From the NCBI RefSeq assembly GCF_052324685.1, contig NC_135213.1, forward strand, positions 4,055,646 to 4,119,645: a stretch of DNA of 64,000 bases, read 5' to 3'. Below, in pieces: positions 48,858 to 61,057 of the stretch; within the stretch, counting starts at the first letter, position 1; each line of letters begins with the position of its first letter. Source of the DNA: Brachyhypopomus gauderio (lineage: Eukaryota; Chordata; Actinopteri; Gymnotiformes; Hypopomidae). The position numbers and the translations under genes are program-made. The notes beneath the pieces are model-generated. The model searched no databases. It saw nothing but the letters and a program-made list of their open reading frames with translations, and was not told the DNA's origin.

Positions 48858-49690
48858 ACAATAATAATAATAATAATCTTTATTTGTATAGCACCTATCA
48901 TATATATGCATCTCAAAGTGCTTTACAGAATAAATAGAAGAAAACAAATAAGGTAATAATAAAATGCCATAACTATGCAAATAATTTGAAAAAAAAAAAC
49001 AAACATAAAATGTAATTAAATAAAACAATGTGATAGAATCATAAAATAATAAACCATCGAAGTTCCCTAACTAAAAGCAGATCTAAAGAGGAAAGTTTTG
49101 AGACTCTTCTTGAAGCTGTGCAGGGATGAAATGCCTCTGAGCTCTTCAGGAAGAGAGTTCCAGAGTTTTGGGCCATAGTGGCTAAAAGCACCCTCACCAA
49201 TCTTTAATCGGCTTTTAGGAATCACCAGTAGATTACTGTTTGAAGACCTGAGAGACCTGACAGGAACATAACCATCATTTCACTGAGGTAAAGAGGAGCA
49301 AGGCCATGAAGACATTTAAAAACCATCACCAGAACCTTAAAATCTATCCTAAAACAGGTAACCAGTGCAGTGAGTGGAGTGCAGGTGTAATATGATTTCT
49401 CTTTCTCCTGCGGGTCAGCAGCGCTCTGAACTCACTGTAGGTGGTAAATGGAGAGCATATAAAAGAGCGTTAATCTCACCTTGATGTGATAAATGCATGG
49501 ACAAGTTCTTCACTGTCAGCAGGAGAGAGCACATCTCGGACTTTAGCGATGTTTCTCAGGTGAAAATCAGCTGTCCTACATGTAGTCATGATGTGTGATT
49601 TAAAGCTGAGCTCATTATCAAAAGTGACATTCAAGTTCCTAACACATACACTACATAACACACTCGTGCAGGGGTTTTTATGAACATCAA
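48858..49690 (-). mobile_element. LINE 3' fragment (L2/Rex-like)
   Basis: In minus-strand sense, a reverse-transcriptase C-terminal piece (VRNLNVTFDNELSFKSH...FHLRNIAKVRDVLS...ELVHAFI, 49,697-49,476) is followed by non-coding 3' sequence. It ends in GTGCTATACAAATAAAGATT and an (ATT)n tail at about 48,858-48,880. The 5' portion is missing. Tail sequence and RT motifs fit fish L2/Rex1-type LINEs. Confidence 0.75.
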
Positions 49691-50570
49691 TGAACATGAT
49701 CTAAGTACATCATTTCAGTTTGCATAAGATGTAGTCTAAATTTCTATTTCGTCTATTTTAGATATTTAGATAAAGTATGTGCCAATCGAATCCTTTGAGG
49801 ACTGTTCTGAGTACATGACTTTTACTTTGAAAGAGGGGGTTGTGTTTGCTTTCGCATGTCCCCCTCTATATATTTTCACATATCGCATTAATGTCTCTAA
49901 TATTTTCGTATGTAGTGATTTATTTTTAACTCTATATTGTAATTGTTTTGTGCCTTTACGTTTGCCGCCTGTTTTCCCGTCATGCAAACCGTTGTATTTT
50001 CACTTTCATTATCCTGGATTCAGTGTGTACACGACAGCACAGAGCCGAAACACGGTGAGAAGTATTTGTGTTTTGAAGACTAACGTAAAGAATACTATTT
50101 TTGTAATGTTGAATTGCACTACCAGGTGCTGTAATCGTGCAGCAGTATTTGTAACGCAAAAAGGTAATGAGGAGACCAGCTGGGTCGCGTGCTCGGTTCA
50201 CGCGCTCGCCATTAGTGCCATATGGACTTTAATTGTCGCTGTAATCAAATGATTCATATTTAATGTAATTTAAATGGTGGTGGTTCGTGAGACAAGTTCG
50301 CTGGACCTCCTTCTCAATTAAAAAAAGATGCAGACTCATTGTTCAGCCAGGGCGTCCATGTTGCTTAAATATGAAAGTAAATATTTTATCAAGTGTTCGT
50401 TGATGATTCAGGAAGTCACTGGTCACAAACACAATGCATGCACGTTTTTGGTATTAAAGTCTGTAAATATAAGTATGGAGGACAAGTATGTACTGGAGAA
50501 GAGAACAATATTTTCATTTTCATCCCTCTCTTCCTGGTCTCAGCAGGTCCTGACAGACTACTGGTAGGTC

Positions 50571-51608
50571 ATGGTCATCTTCACTCTCCTTGTGGGTCTG
50601 TGTGTACCGCTGTCCTGGGCCGCGGTAACAAACGTCAGCGTAGGGGATGACCCTCCGTTCCCATTAGCGACCAACGGACAGCCGTTCCCGTGGAACAAGA
50701 TGAGGCTTCCTCAGACAGCCTCCCCCCTGCGCTACGACCTCGTCCTCCACCCCAACCTCACCAGCCTGGACTTCACTGGAAGTGTGAAGATCCGAGTGGA
50801 GGTTCGCCAAGACACACGCGCGCTCATACTTCACAGCAAAGATCTCAACATCTCCAGGGCAGCGGTCCTGGGACCCCACCCGGCCCAGAGTCAGACCCTG
50901 AGGGTGCTGGAGTACCCCCCCTACCAGCAGGTCGCTCTTGTGACTGACCATAAAGGACTGAAGAGGGGGGGCGTGTACGTCATCTCGCTGGACTTCGCGG
51001 CCAACCTCTCGGAGAGCTTCCACGGGTTTTATAAAAGTACATACCGTACTGCTGAGGGGGAAGAGAGGTGAGTGGCCATAACGTTTGGGTACAATACCGC
51101 AAAGCACCCCTAGGAATCGAGAGCTTGTTCTAAACGTGTCTGCCGCGGTTTCCTAATTCCACACGTCTGCTCGTAGGGTCGTGGCCTCCACTCAGTTCGA
51201 GCCCACCAGTGCCCGCGCTGCCTTTCCGTGTTTCGACGAGCCCGCCTTCAAAGCCAACTTCTCCATTCACATTCGCCGGGAGGGCAGACACATCGCCATC
51301 TCCAACATGCCCAAGGTGATGCCCTTCTCACGCATATATGAAGTGGTTCAAGACTGTTGGTACTGGTACGGCTACTGGACTTTGATGTTAAAGTGTCTGT
51401 TCGTTTCGACTCAGCCATGTGAGCAACCACAGCAGTTTTCATACGTACGTTGTGGAGACCAAAATAAATGTAACACTTGGCTGCTCTGGTATGACCTGCT
51501 ATGTAGTTGCATGAGTTCATGTGCTCAGTTGTAAACAGATGTTTCTGTAATGTTAGGAAGATGAGGACTAAAGAAGTGTTTATACAAGGTTTAGGATGAT
51601 GAGGACAA

Positions 51609-51674
<66 letters not shown>

Positions 51675-54411
51675 TACACACACACAAAATATATTTCTGT
51701 GGTGTAAAATCAGACTAAATTAATCTATCCAAAATATTAGGGGTGTCAATCGACCCTTGGTAGCATGAAGACCTCTTGAAGGCCTTCATAGTAAAAGCCA
51801 AATCTGCTGCCTTTGAAGATGGAAATGTGAATAGGGAATATTGGTTGGAGATGTTACTAATGCAGTGCATTAAAAAAAGTGCTTAAAATAAAATAAATAA
51901 ATAAATAAATAAATAAAAATTAATGCAGTGCTGGATACTTCTCAACAATGAATCACAAGTCAGACGTCCGTAAGATGTTTAATTTGTCTTCTGCCAGCTG
52001 AGGACGTTGGAGCTCCCTGATGGTCTGTTTGAGGACCAGTTTGACGTGACTGTGAAGATGAGCACGTATCTGGTGGCCTTCATCGTGTGCGACTTCCTGT
52101 CCATCAGCATGAAGACTCGGCATGGTGTCCAGGTGGGAATCGCCTCAACGTCTGCTCTCGGTAGTCTGGGTGTAGGCAGAACCATGTCTAGATCTACATC
52201 TGTGTCTAACACACCACTAAACCACCAGTGGGGAATCATCATTGGTTCCTTTTTTTGCTTAATTATTTTTTTTATTTAAGATTAGAATTATTTTGTGTCA
52301 TCCAAAGCCTAATCCTATTTTTTGCAGCATTTTCACCATTAACAGAATAATTTTTTATTTGGATTGTAAAGGTAAATTACGTGGTCATGAGTCTCATTTG
52401 AAACCTTAATTAATCCATATATCATCATTTTTTTTAAATGATTGTTCTTTTGTCGATGGGACTGGCCAGATCTCCGTGTACACTGTACCTGAGAAGATCA
52501 ACCAGGCTGAGTTTGCACTGGATGCTGCAGTGAAGCTGCTGGACTTCTATGACGATTACTTTGACATCCCCTACCCTCTACCCAAACAAGGTCAACATCA
52601 TCACACTCTCTTACGAGGTCACATCACTCTTCCTTTGTGTCCTCGCTGCACTGTACCTAGTCTCTGTGAACCAGCCGACGCTCCCCCGGGTTGGCACTCC
52701 TGCCATGTATTACCCTCTCTTTCTCGTGTTAATGGAACCACGGTTACTTTGACATGACTGTCAGACACAGTCTGCAGGTAAGAAAGGCCGAATCCTGATC
52801 AGTCAGAAGCACCATGGATGCCATAGGCCTCCAAAGTTCTCCTCCTCCAAAGTTCTCCTCCTCCAAAGTTCTCCAGGCTGCTCCTCTCAGTGTGTGCATG
52901 CTCTCCACTACAGACCTGGCTGCCATCCCTGACTTCCAGTCTGGCGCCATGGAGAACTGGGGTCTGACCACCTACCGCGAGACTGCCCTGCTCTTCGACC
53001 CCCACAAGTCCTCGGCCTCCGACAAGCTGGGAATCACCATGATCATAGCGCACGAGCTCGCCCACCAGGTTCGAAAGCTTGTAAAAGCTTCCTTTTCATA
53101 TTGGTTTCATTCCATATGCTCAGTCAATAGTTATCTTTTGGGGTTTTTTATGGATTAAGATTAGGAACATGCTTGTTGCTGTTCAAATTACGATTTATAT
53201 TTTAAATTTATGCTCACATAGAATCAAAGTCAAATATGAGTACACAAAATAATCATTTGAATCTTTCCAAACCAACATTTGAGTGCTTGTTTTCACATTG
53301 TTGTCCTCCTCAGTGGTTTGGTAACTTGGTGACAATGCAGTGGTGGAATGACCTGTGGCTGAATGAAGGCTTTGCCAAGTTCATGGAGTTTGTGTCCGTA
53401 AACATCACCAACCCTGAACTGCAAGTGGTGAGGCATATTTTTAAGACCTTAAAAGACCTTCCCCTGCTCTTTGTATACCCGAGTCATCTCATTGGGTGGG
53501 TGTTAACCAATGAATGAGAAGCAGGACGTCTTTAGTTTGGGTGTGCTTTCATGAGCTTGGAGCTGCAAACCGAATTCAAGCGGTACGAGGGCTGGGCAGT
53601 CTGAGTGAAACCCTCTTTTGTCCTCCTGCCTGTCTCTCTCTGCACTCCAGGAAGACTATTTCCTGGGGAAGTGCTTTGAGGCGATGGAGGTGGACTCTTT
53701 AAACTCCTCTCACCCCGTGTCCACCCCCGTGGAGAACCCTGCACAGATTCAGGAAATGTTCGACGATGTGTCTTATGACAAGGTATGGCAACAGATGAAC
53801 GCTGTATTGTGTTGAAATTTTTAGAAGCATTCTCACCTCAGTCAGTGAGCCCCCCGGTGGTTCAGACAGCCATTGGAGCAGGGTTTCACCCCTGTAGATA
53901 GTGGTGGTCTAAGTGGATGTGATTATTAGTGAATCCGTGTTGTGTTTGTGGTATGTCAGGGGGCCTGTATTCTCCACATGCTGAGGGAGTTCCTCACTCC
54001 TGAGGTCTTTAAGATGGGCATTGTTCAGTACCTAAAGCGCTACAGCTACCAGAACACAGTCAACACACATCTGTGGGAAAGTCTGACTACTGTGAGTAGA
54101 TGTTTGGGTAAAGTTTTAAAACTGCTTGTAACGCACAGCACATTGGATGAGGTTTAGGTCAACTCTTTTACTGGTGTCAGTGGAAATCTCTGTTAAAGAG
54201 AGGATTTTAGCAGAATGTCACCTGCTCCACATCTTTAACTCCACTCAACCCTTAACCACACAAGCACAATGAAATGCTGAAAGTGTTTATGCAACTATGA
54301 CATCATAAAGTGCTCAAAGACATAATAAACTGTTATCAGTACACTGTCATTTAGAAATGACATTCATATGATCTGTAACTGATATACATCAGTGTGATCT
54401 CTGAAACAATG

Positions 54412-54444
<33 letters not shown>

Positions 54445-57400
54445 CTCAGAGGCAGCACTCTGACGATGGCCTGGATGTTAAGGTCATGATGGAGACATGG
54501 ACGCTGCAGGAGGGATTCCCCCTCATCACAGTTGAGGTCAAAGGTCGAGAGGTTCGCCTAAGTCAGGAACGATATCTGAAGAGTGACAACCCCTCCCAAA
54601 CCTCTGGGTAAATGTACCAGAGTACTAGTCCTCTGATCTCATTATTCATTATTCCTCGCATTTATCGCTTATGGTTAAATTAATGAAGAAGCAGTTAGCT
54701 TCTTAGCTAACTGCTTAGTTAGCTTCTTAGCTATATAACTCCAGCTCAAGATCAATACTATCCTATTACAATGTCTCCCAGTAAAATCCAATAAGACAGT
54801 TTGCCATGTCTTTAGCATAGCTGGTTTCTATGTGCTATTTGTTGGGTATTTGGGAACTGTGCAGTCTGGGTGTGTTATGTTGTAATTGGCTCTCTTCTGG
54901 AAACAGGTTCCTATGGCACGTTCCGCTAACATACGTCACCAGCAGGTCCAGGACTGTGAACCGCTTCCTGCTGAAGAACAAGACTGGTGTGCACACACGT
55001 TCCTGCCTTCTGACCAAACTTGTTGATACACCCAGAGTTTATGATCGCCTTCAAGTTTGCTGCTGTGATGTATTTTAGCTGCTTTAACATAACACACTGT
55101 TTAACAACGACTTCCAAGTTAATATAATAATCTCGTGCATTGGTTTCAGATGTGCTGTATCTGTCGGAAGAGGCAGACTGGATTAAGTTCAACGTGGACA
55201 TGAGTGGATATTACATCGTCCACTACAACGGCTCAGGCTGGGACAAGCTCATTTCTCTGCTCAAACGCAATCACACAGCCCTTACCAGTAATGACCGGGC
55301 CAGTCTCATCAGCAATGCCTTCCAGTTGGTCAGGTTAGCTGTCTGTCACACGCATGGGGTTTGATTTGGTAGTGGATACAAAGACAATATAATGCCTCTT
55401 GACTTTAGCCTCATCTGAATTTGTCAGGTATTTAATTAATACGTAACATAACCCCAGATAACATATTAGGCTAACTTCATATTACATGTTTAGGATAATC
55501 CCAAGTATCACATTTTAGGATATCTCCAGACTTTGGGCTAACCCTAGATTACTTTGAGCTCACTCCAGATGTTTTAGGCTAATCCCATATTTGTGATCCA
55601 GACAAACCCTAGATGTTTTGAGCTATCTCTAGGTGTTTTAGCCTAATCCCATATTTTATTGCAAATTTCCCCGTTGCGGGATTAATAAAGGATTATCTAA
55701 TCTTATTTTATCTTATTTGTGCTCCAGATAATCCCTAGATGTTTTGAGCTATGTCCAGATGTCTTAGGCTAATCCCATATTTGTGCTCCAGACAAACCCT
55801 AGATGTTTGAGCTAACTCTTGCTCTTTTGGCCAGTGTGGGGAAACTGCCTTTGAATAAAGCCCTGGACCTGACGCTCTACCTGAGCCGTGAGACTGAGAT
55901 CATGCCCGTGACACAGGGGCTCGGTGAACTTGTACCTCTCTACAAACTGATGGAGAAGAGGGACATGGATGCCCTGGAGAATCAGATGAAGGTCCGTCAT
56001 GTGAGATTTGTTCATTTATCTGATCTTGTCATTCTGATTCTATGGAAACACCTATTTGCATATTGATTACGGCTCATGATCATTTCTCTCTATATTTGAA
56101 AGTAAAGATACAAAAAAAGCCAAATAACTACCAGCCAGCTCACTACTGTTTCTAGAGGCTTGAATTATATGAAAAAGCAGGTTCATGTAAATTCGGTCAA
56201 CATTGCCATTATGCAATGCATGCTGAGGACGATGACCCAAAGAATGACACGAATTGAAAGAAAGTGATACAAGGGGTCAATTTGCATTCACCGTTAAAAA
56301 AAAAAAAAAAACAAAAACTGTATGACCTGTGACCTGGCGGTGACCCTGTGCAGAGTTACATCGTGCACCTGTTCCGGGGGCTGATTGAGCAGCAGGAGTG
56401 GAACGACACGGGGTCGGTGTCCCAGAGGATGTTGCGTAGCTACCTGCTCCTCTTCGGGTGTGTGAGGGGTCACCCCCCCTGCGTCGCCAAAGCCACAGAG
56501 CTCTTCAACAAGTGGAAGGAGTCCGGTGGCAACATGAGGTCAGAGGTCACTTCTCCGTCGTTTCGCGTTGGCTTTTGTTTTCTGTTGTTGATTTTCTGGT
56601 GTGAGTCTTTAGGATGTTTTTGGTCCTGGTCTGAAAGGAAAACGGTAGCTTGACTTGTCTTGAGCACTTTTGGAGGAAAGAAATTGTCGTTTACTTGTCA
56701 ATCAGCGCACTGTTCAGCTTAAACATTGTTAAGCAATAATAATTCTTCTTCTTAATGACGTCCTGTTGCTGTATCACTGTGTTATTTTGTGTGTTTACAG
56801 TCTTCCTAATGATGTCAGCATGGCTGTGTTTGCGGTTGGTGCGCGTACCGAGGAGGGGTGGGACTTCCTGTTTGAGAAGTACCAGGAGACAATGTACACA
56901 TCGCTAAAAAGCCGAATCAAGTCTGCTCTGTCGATCTCCCCTCTCGCTCACAAACTCAAATGGTGAGGAGATAAGAGACTGTTGAGGAACGGAGAGACGT
57001 TTTCATTCGGTTTAACCTCATCATTCTCCTCTTTTATTTTGGTTGTGACGTATATGGAACAAAATTGAGAGATCACAGGAAGATGCACCTGCCTCATTTT
57101 CTTCATGTCTCGTCTTTGTCTCGTCCTCTCTCACTAGGATGATGGAGCAGAGCTTGGAGGGTTCCATCATGAAGACGCAGGACCTGCCCTACGTGGTCAC
57201 GTCTGTCAGCAGGAACCCTAAAGGCCATAAACACGCCTGGGAGTTCCTGCGGGCCAACTGGAACTCGCTGATCAAAAAGTCAGTGAAGGTCCCCACAGCT
57301 CTGCCAGAACCCAGATCAATTACATATTTATCATGACTTCCGACAACCTTGACCCTTGCCCTTTGACCCCTAGGTTTGACCTCGGTTCCCACTCTATTGC

Positions 57401-57735
57401 GCATATGGTTATTGGTGTGACCAGCCAGTACTCCACCAGAGAAATGTTGCAAGAGGTGGGTACAAAGTTGTAAAAGAGACACTTTACTTAGGGAACTTGG
57501 TGACGATTAGTGCAAGGTAACCTCCGTCCATGTGCTCCGTCAGATCCGGGGGTTCTTCGGATCCCTGAGCACCGAGACGGGCGCCGATCAGCGCTGCATC
57601 CAGCAGGCGCTGGAGAACGTGGAGGAGAACATCCGTTGGACGGACAAGAACCTGCCGCTGCTGCAGGCCTGGCTGGACGCCAACCACGCGGAGCTGGTCA
57701 CGCGCCACGACCTGCACGCGCACACGGAGCTGTGA
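50571..57735 (+). CDS. erap1: erap1, endoplasmic reticulum aminopeptidase 1, complete
   Basis: Exons: 50571-51067, 51177-51315, 51998-52132, 52470-52590, 52914-53068, 53314-53427, 53651-53782, 53960-54091, 54450-54607, 54907-54986, 55150-55333, 55835-55991, 56354-56538, 56801-56962, 57138-57278, 57374-57455, 57544-57735. Total 2,766 nt, 921 aa (human ERAP1 is about 941); all phases agree. The N-terminus is a hydrophobic ER-targeting segment ([16 protein letters not shown]). M1-family signature: substrate-anchoring GAMEN at 308-312, zinc motif HELAH at 344-348 with E367 18 residues later ([10 protein letters not shown]), and transition-state Tyr429 (VSYDKGA). Junctions Q-WFGNLVTM and the C-terminal ERAP domain follow ERAP1. 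The loop before [11 protein letters not shown] is shorter than in human. The enzyme trims N-terminally extended peptides in the ER lumen for MHC class I. ERAP1 rather than ERAP2/LNPEP is favoured by overall similarity; a fish erap1 paralogue name (a/b) cannot be decided. Confidence 0.95.
51610..51676. repeat. (TA)n microsatellite
   Basis: About 57 bp of perfect AT/TA dinucleotides followed by short CA pieces, in the erap1 intron between exons ending 51,315 and starting 51,998. Confidence 0.95.
54414..54442. repeat. (TG)n tract at an erap1 acceptor
   Basis: About fourteen TG units followed by only CTCTCAG before the exon at 54,450. The repeat takes the place of the usual polypyrimidine tract. 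Confidence 0.96.
55425..55815. repeat. Imperfect minisatellite with an inserted LINE/SINE tail
   Basis: Degenerate copies of a unit with words such as AGGCTAATCCCATATTT and CCAGACAAACCCTAGATGTT fill the erap1 intron before the exon at 55,835. At about 55,660-55,718 a foreign piece interrupts them (TTTCCCCGTTGCGGGATTAA, TAAAGGATTATC, then TTATC-type tail), typical of the 3' end of a fish LINE-mobilised retroelement. Confidence 0.75.
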
Positions 57736-58776
57736 GGCCCTCGCCCAGCACACGCACCCGAGCCCTGGCGTGAGCCACGCGTTCATCAAACTTGGGACTG
57801 TTCTCAAAACGTGTGTGGTCAGTGTGATGGACCTCACTGGGCTAAAGGTAGCCATGTGTCAGAGGGCAACTGTTAAAAAGGATTTCATGGAGCGTAGTGT
57901 GAGAGGAAAATGTACTGGGAGAGGGTTTGATTGGGAGGGGTTTATTTTAAACACTTGTATTTGCTAGAAAAGCAGAACGCGGTGTGTTTAGTCTCTCCTG
58001 CTGTACACAAGCTGTTTCTTTGTGTGGTCTGTTGCTGATAAAAGTTTCAGGTTTCCTGATGGAATCATTGTTTGAATGTGAAGTGTGCACTCGTATGAAT
58101 TGATTGTTTGTTGGTCTGGTTGTTTCTATTTTGGCCACTTGTCTGTTGACAAGAAGTGCAAAAATATTTAAAAATAAAATTTACGGTCATGTTGACTTCA
58201 GTTCTGTATTTCTTAGCTATAAAGAGGTACAGAGACATGCACCAAAGTTAAAACAGACACAATGTTTACTTTTAAATCCATAAATATCAGTAGAAAATAT
58301 CTTTAGTGTATATTTCAAAGGAGCCAGCAGGTGGCACTGCTGAGACAGTCAAACGTCGCTCTTTTTCTTAGAAGTGTGTGTGATTGGTAGTTGTGTGCCG
58401 TGAGTGGACACTTCAGAGGGCAGGGCTAGACACCCAGAATTATAAACCAGACATTTTCTTTTCCAAAATGTTTAATTTCAAAAGAATATCAAAAGTAAAA
58501 TGTAAAAAAATATTTTTAATGTCTTTTTGTCCTGTGGCAACAGCCTTTCACTAACTCACTTATTAAAAGTGCTGTGACACAGGACCAAGTCTCAAATGTA
58601 CCCGTCCAAAATTGTCCCGACAGACGATCCTGCGTTAGCAGCCGGCTTCAGGACATTAAGACTCGACGGCCGAGCCCGTCGCCAAGATCCCCTCAGCCGT
58701 CACTAAACGGCGCAGCCCTCCAGGGTAAACGGTTGGGGTTGCTGTGGTAACGCTAATCCAAGACGCCGAGGACGTT
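57736..58776. other. Convergent 3' ends of erap1 and gtf2h2
   Basis: Holds the erap1 3' UTR (to about 58,195) and, on the minus strand, the gtf2h2 3' UTR. No further gene is seen. An ATTAAA variant signal for gtf2h2 may be at 58,515-58,520 (TTTAAT on the plus strand), but this is uncertain. Confidence 0.55.
58173..58178 (+). promoter_or_regulatory. erap1: Polyadenylation signal of erap1
   Basis: AATAAA 438 nt after the erap1 stop, followed by a T/GT-rich stretch (TTACGGTCATGTTGACTTCA). It is the first canonical signal downstream on the plus strand. Confidence 0.7.
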
Positions 58777-59913
58777 TTAAGACGCTCCCTGCGAGTGTAT
58801 GCAGGACGGGCAGCTGTGCAGCGTGTCGTGAATGAAGACGTCACACTCCACGCAGAACACACTGCCACACGCTGGACAAGCATAGACCTGCATGCGGGAG
58901 GAAGCCCAGAGGGGAATTCAGGATAAACGTAGTAGCAGCAGACCACAGTTTTACATAAATTAACATAAAATAACTTAAATCAACATAAATTAACATTACA
59001 CATACGCTCTGGTCTTTCAGCTCGCCTTGACAGGCTTGGCAAAACCTGAGAGAGAGGAGAGACAAAAAATTGCATTTACAATATGAACTTTTGATTGGAT
59101 CTGTAGATGTCTATTATTAAAATTAAAATTATTATAGCCTGCTCTTCCATGGAAATCAGACACAGATCGTGCGGTGTTGGCTACAGTTTCTGTAAGATGA
59201 ACTTAGAGGAAGGTCTCATCAGGGCACCTGCTTCACACGGGTCACGTGACCCCACTGACAGAGGGAGAGGAGTACATGCCTGTCTCCTGTGTGCTCCTCT
59301 AGGGGGCGCTCTTCAAAGGCACACAGGGGAAAGAGGTGATGGAAGGACCGAGCCAGATGAGGGGCAGAGACCAGCGTCAGACCTGGAGACCACACACACA
59401 GAGAGTTCACACTTACACACCTCTACAGAACCACCAATCAAACCATACCATGTTGGCCTTGAAGACGTACCACAGACTTTACACTCGACGGGCAGTTCTG
59501 TGTATTTGCCCCTGCACTGGGGGCAGTAGTATCCGCCCAGAGAGAGTCCCGCTTCCTCGCCCGAGCTGTCCAGGTGCCTGAGGAGACGCCATTCGACATC
59601 AAACACAACAAACAAACCAGCGGGTATTTCACCCCAGACGCTCCCGCACACTCTTCCCAGCGCATGCCGAGTGGAACCTTGACGACAGCACTTGGACACG
59701 GTCACCTAGACGACGAGAACCTGGCGAGATCGCTACTTACGACATGCTGAATGAAGGCTTGGAGTCCCGGTCGGTCACCGAGGCGATGACGTGCTGAGGG
59801 AAGCCTAGGACAAGAAGACATGGTTTAGGCCCCTCCCCACACTCACTCCACCAACCAAAAACAATATTCAGGCCCCGCCCCCTGACATGCAAGTGCCAGT
59901 ATTACAATCCCTG

Positions 59914-59960
<47 letters not shown>

Positions 59961-61007
59961 TGAGGTTACCCATGCGGATAAGGGAGCACTCGGAGGAGGA
60001 GCTAGCAGGGGGCGGCCTCACGTGGGACATTAGCAGCTCCTTGAAGTGGCTCTCGTCCAGAATCACGTTGTAGCTCCCTGGGAGAGCACAGGACGCCGGG
60101 CTAAAACAGCTAGCGGCTAAACTCATCTGCATAACCCCTCAGGCTCCTTCTACTGGTGACTATGCAGTAGCACGGTTAGCGTTTTTACAGTCCACTCCCC
60201 GCTCATGGATACCCAGAGGTTTCAATGTAGGCAGACACGCCTTCCTCTAGTACCGACGTGCTGACGCACACACCTGCTCTGACTAGCGCAATCAGGTATG
60301 TTCAGCAGCCAAGTAGACTTTGGTATCTGGCACATTTCCATCAAGGGTAGTAACAAACCAACATCAAGGGTAGTAACAAACCAACATCAAGGGTAGTAAC
60401 AAACCAACATCAAGGGTAGTAACAAACCAACATCAAGGGTAGTAACAAACCAATATCAAGGGTAGTAACAAACCAACATCAAGGGTAGTAACAAACCAAC
60501 ATCAAGGGTAGTAACAAACCAACATCAAGGGTAGTAACAAACCAACATCAAGGGTAGTAACAAACCAACATCAAGGGTAGTAACAAACCAACATCAAGGG
60601 TAGTAACAAACCAACATCAAGGCCTTCCTTTGGAACACTGTATGACCGTAAGCGTTTCTCATCCATTAAGATGAGGAGGACCACAAGAGAGGAAGAAGGT
60701 CACCAACCTCCTGTTTCTCTGGTTAGAATGGTACACACACGGACCTCCGCAGACAGCCCGATCACCGACACTCGAATTTTCAACTCTTTCAGTGTCTGTT
60801 GACAACAGAGACATCCGCCCCAGACCAGCCTGCGTTACTACTAGGAAACGCACGCTGGTACAACTGGAACCAAAATATGTTCACATGAGCTGCTGTTGAA
60901 ACATTCCTGTGGTCTACCTTAATGAGGTCATAGATGTTGGCTGGATCGCAGGTGGTAAGACTGCTGAGGATGACCAAGATCTCTCTGCTAGTGTGTCCTG
61001 GCATGTG

Positions 61008-61057
<50 letters not shown>

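Larger units (their letters stand above)
46591..50570. other. Divergent intergenic region between naaladl1 and erap1
   Basis: The two start codons face away from each other across 4.0 kb, so both promoters should lie here. No clear TATA box or CpG-dense block was picked out by eye. Contents: an AT-rich stretch with a T-run at about 47,395-47,425, an unidentified coiled-coil ORF (about 48,340-48,590, minus), a LINE 3' fragment (48,858-49,690, minus) and an AG acceptor at about 50,542-50,543 for the first erap1 coding exon, which implies a non-coding erap1 first exon somewhere upstream. Confidence 0.55.

Noticed and set aside
49779-50252. 157-codon plus-strand open frame upstream of erap1
   Set aside because: AT-rich, Cys/Phe/Tyr-rich product with no domain or conserved pattern, and no link to the erap1 exons. 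Chance frame in intergenic DNA is more likely.
50512-50521. GAAAATGAAA on the minus strand, matching the core of an interferon-stimulated response element near erap1
   Set aside because: It lies about 20 bases before the acceptor of the first coding exon, within a pyrimidine-rich tract, so it is more simply part of the splice site. The promoter is expected further upstream.
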